Shown here: positions 15,209 to 17,283 of the stretch, in pieces | Layout of the letters: each line of letters opens with the position of its first letter | Position numbering within the stretch: position 1 is the stretch's first letter | NCBI GenBank assembly: GCA_016296785.1 | Contig: JAEDHX010000036.1 | Location: 1 to 17,283, forward strand | DNA length: 17,283 nucleotides | Source: Coprococcus sp. | GTDB taxonomy: Bacteria > Bacillota > Clostridia > Lachnospirales > Lachnospiraceae | Direction of reading: 5' to 3' | Program-made: the position numbers and the translations under genes | The notes under the pieces: generated by a model | What the model saw: the letters and a program-made list of their open reading frames with translations, nothing else | The model's database searches: none | What the model was told of the DNA's origin: nothing

Positions 15209-16154
15209 AAAAGTTTTTTTGACAGTTGAACTTATTCTGGCTCTTCTAACTTCGTTTTTTGTATATGAAATGTTTAAGGAGGAACCGGCTCAGAAAAGAG
15301 TTGCCGTAATAATTGAGAAGTCCGGTGATGAAAAATGGGATTCATTTATTAACGGTCTTAAACAGAGTGCAAAGGATAATAACATTCATCTTGTAATTTG
15401 TAATACTGATGAAATGGAAAATGCTGATAAAGAACGTAATATCATAGAGGAACAGCTTAATAATGATATAGATGCGTTTATTATCCAACCGGCTCCTGAC
15501 GAAGAAATTAATTCTACAATACTTGAATTATCTAAGAATATGCCGGTGATTCTAACTGATAGTGATTTGTACGCGAGAAATTATTATAATAGTACTCAAA
15601 ATGATTTACCCGTAATCGCGCCTTCAAATTATGAACTGGGCTATAGAATGGGAAATGAAATAACAAATAATTATTCAGCACAAATTGATAATATGCGAGT
15701 TGGTATCATATGTGGAAAAGAGAACATGAATAGTATAGAAACTCGTAAACAGGGCTTTATTGATTCTGTTTCCAAAGAAGACCTTGATATAGTATGGGAT
15801 ATTTACCAGCTTGAGGATATTAGGTACAGAGAACCTGTTGACATTATTGTTGCACTAGATACGGATGTTTTGGAGCAGTTGTGTGAGAGTGATTTAATAA
15901 ATACAAAAATAACGAAAATATATGGTATTGGTTGCAGTAAGATGACAGTATGTTGTCTTGATAATGGAGAGATTGAATGTCTTATTATGACAGATGATTT
16001 TGATATGGGATACACATGCATATCAGAGATAAAGAAGAAGCTTGATAAGAAGAATTATTCCATAAAAGAGAAGGATGTGGAATATAAGATATTATACAAG
16101 GATAATATTTACTCGAAAGAAAACGAAGCTTTTTTATTTTCGTTTGAGAGATAA
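15201..16154 (+). CDS. Membrane-anchored periplasmic-binding-like protein (probable sugar sensor accessory)
   Basis: A type I periplasmic-binding fold (Peripla_BP_4-like) of 317 aa. It is held by one N-terminal membrane helix (residues about 6-22) with no lipobox cysteine. ATG 15201 was chosen because GAGG lies 9 nt upstream; GTG 15195 would add two residues. The gene overlaps the kinase stop by 8 bp, so the two are translationally coupled. The first strand reads RVAVIIEKSGDEKWDSFINGL, and later parts (DAFIIQPAPDEEINSTILEL, YELGYRMGNEI) fit the fold. The galactose-binding residues of MglB are mostly not recognisable, including the NND motif and the calcium loop. XylFII of Clostridium beijerinckii, which binds xylose and pairs with LytS/YesN, is a family precedent for this context. 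It is likely a signalling partner rather than a transporter subunit; its ligand is unknown. Confidence 0.8.
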   Translation: MNRKVFLTVELILALLTSFFVYEMFKEEPAQKRVAVIIEKSGDEKWDSFINGLKQSAKDNNIHLVICNTDEMENADKERNIIEEQLNNDIDAFIIQPAPDEEINSTILELSKNMPVILTDSDLYARNYYNSTQNDLPVIAPSNYELGYRMGNEITNNYSAQIDNMRVGIICGKENMNSIETRKQGFIDSVSKEDLDIVWDIYQLEDIRYREPVDIIVALDTDVLEQLCESDLINTKITKIYGIGCSKMTVCCLDNGEIECLIMTDDFDMGYTCISEIKKKLDKKNYSIKEKDVEYKILYKDNIYSKENEAFLFSFER

Positions 16155-16163
16155 GGAGAGAAA

Positions 16164-17195
16164 ATGCGTATTAAAAAGCTTATATTATTGATTTGTATTG
16201 TGTTTATGGTAATACCGCTTGCTGGGTGTGGCGAGAAAATAATTGAAAAGGACAAAACTCTTAGGGTTGGTGTTGTTATATATGTAAAAAATGATCCTTT
16301 TATTAATGCCATGGTAGATTGCATGAAGGCAGAGTTTCAAAAACTTGAAAGTGATGATTTGAATATTATCATGTCTGTTCGTTCAGGAGAAGAAGACCAG
16401 CGTACCCAGGATGAAGTTGTAAGCGAAATGATTGATGCAGGATGTGATGTCTTATGTGTGAATCTTGTAGATAGAACATCACCCTCCGTTATAATTGAAC
16501 TGGCAAAGAAAAATGATATTCCGGTTATATTCTTTAACAGAGAATTGGTTAAAGAGGACCTGATGAAATGGGACAGAATGTATTATGTGGGAGCAGATTC
16601 TGAACAGTCGGGAGAATTAGAGGGAGAGCTTGCAATTGAGGCGATAAATAACTATGGCAATGCAGATACGAATGGTGATGGCAGGATTCAATATGTCCTT
16701 TTAGAAGGTGAAGCAGGTCATCAGGATGCTATTATAAGGACAGATTATTCAGTTAATACCATTCTAAATTCAGGTATTAAGCTTGATAAAATCAGTTATC
16801 AGTTTGCTGACTGGAACAGAACACAGGCTGAAAACAAGATGTCAAAGCTAATAGAACAGTATGGTAGTGAAATTGAACTTGTGATTTCTAATAATGATGA
16901 GATGGCTATGGGAGCAATAGATGCATATAGTAAAGCAGGTTATTCAATTAATGAGTTACCGATAATAATTGGTATTGACGGACTTGATGATGCAATTACT
17001 GCTATATTAGAAGGAAAGCTTCAGGGAACGGTATATAATGATAAAGAAGAACAGGCAAAACAAATATCAAATTTAGCAGTAGATCTATACCTTAATAATA
17101 GTTTGGATGGATATGATTTTCAGGATGGAAGAAAGATTATCCTTCCGTATAGGAAGGTAGATAAAACTAATGTAAATGAGTATATTAGTAATTAA
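16164..17195 (+). CDS. Galactose/glucose-binding lipoprotein, canonical order (MglB-like paralogue)
   Basis: Extracellular sugar-binding lipoprotein, 343 aa, close to the usual MglB length. A signal peptide ends in LAGC (Cys22). The fold is in normal order from RVGVVIYVKNDPF to the C-terminus. All ten sugar-contact residues I recall from E. coli MglB have an identical counterpart: D44, F46, N125, H186, D188, R192, W217, N244, D272 and N292. The calcium site is also complete: loop DTNGDGRIQ at 168-176 plus E238. The ribosome site AAGGAG overlaps the stop codon of the previous gene, so it belongs to the regulator/kinase operon. It may present galactose or glucose to the kinase complex, or serve as a second binding protein for MglAC. 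Binding of these sugars is well supported; the signalling role is inferred from position. Confidence 0.9.
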   Translation: MRIKKLILLICIVFMVIPLAGCGEKIIEKDKTLRVGVVIYVKNDPFINAMVDCMKAEFQKLESDDLNIIMSVRSGEEDQRTQDEVVSEMIDAGCDVLCVNLVDRTSPSVIIELAKKNDIPVIFFNRELVKEDLMKWDRMYYVGADSEQSGELEGELAIEAINNYGNADTNGDGRIQYVLLEGEAGHQDAIIRTDYSVNTILNSGIKLDKISYQFADWNRTQAENKMSKLIEQYGSEIELVISNNDEMAMGAIDAYSKAGYSINELPIIIGIDGLDDAITAILEGKLQGTVYNDKEEQAKQISNLAVDLYLNNSLDGYDFQDGRKIILPYRKVDKTNVNEYISN

Positions 17196-17239
17196 CATAT
17201 TATATAATAGTTTTGGTTTGATAAAATGGAGTAATAATT

Positions 17240-17283
17240 ATGTTGGATGATAAGATGAAAGAAGCAGAGGAAGCCTTCTATTT
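17240..17283 (+). CDS. Start of an unidentified gene (partial, cut by window end)
   Basis: ATG 17240 has GGAG at 17228-17231, 8 nt upstream, and an open frame to the window end that encodes MLDDKMKEAEEAFY. Only 14 complete codons are visible, too few for a family call. The 44-bp gap before it contains TATAAT at 17203-17208 with no good -35, so it may be read from the upstream operon or from its own weak promoter. Confidence 0.5.
   Translation, partial: MLDDKMKEAEEAFY

Overview
The window is a low-GC, densely coding, all-plus-strand stretch of a bacterial chromosome. The A/T-rich codon use, AGGAGG-type ribosome sites, YesN/YesM-type two-component system, FtsX-type ABC exporter and IorAB ferredoxin enzyme point to an anaerobic Clostridia member, most likely Lachnospiraceae from a gut or rumen. 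I do not assign a genus. No mobile elements, tRNAs, rRNAs or CRISPR arrays were seen.

Layout: (1) Positions 1-2997 hold the 3' half of a large FtsX-type permease followed by two ABC ATPases. The second ATPase carries an acidic N-terminal extension and an AbrB-like C-terminal tail. A hairpin terminator closes the block. (2) Positions 3126-6908 hold iorA, iorB and a paaK-type aryl-CoA ligase, an operon that links arylpyruvates, arylacetyl-CoA and arylacetates. (3) Positions 7083-11603 hold an mglBAC-type galactose/glucose ABC importer with its own promoter, an internal hairpin after mglB and a terminator after mglC. (4) Positions 11718-17195 hold a YesN-type response regulator, a YesM-type histidine kinase, a membrane-anchored sugar-binding-like protein and a second, canonical MglB-like lipoprotein. 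The first codons of one more gene lie at the right edge.

The most striking observation is that the substrate-binding protein of the mgl importer (7083-8339) appears to be a natural circular permutant. It begins, directly after its lipoprotein signal, at the strand that is normally the fourth of the N-terminal lobe. It runs to the usual C-terminus and then continues with a segment matching the usual N-terminal quarter (first strand to third helix). The paralogue at 16164-17195 has the normal order, so the comparison can be made inside the window. Nine of the ten residues I recall as sugar contacts in E. coli MglB are kept, including two on the relocated segment. The same importer has a second oddity: its permease MglC carries about 205 extra charged, coiled-coil-like residues before the first membrane helix.

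Probable working model (inference): the kinase, together with one or both sugar-binding proteins encoded behind it, senses galactose or glucose outside the cell. The AraC-type regulator then activates the mglBAC promoter. This resembles the XylFII-LytS-YesN arrangement described in Clostridium beijerinckii.
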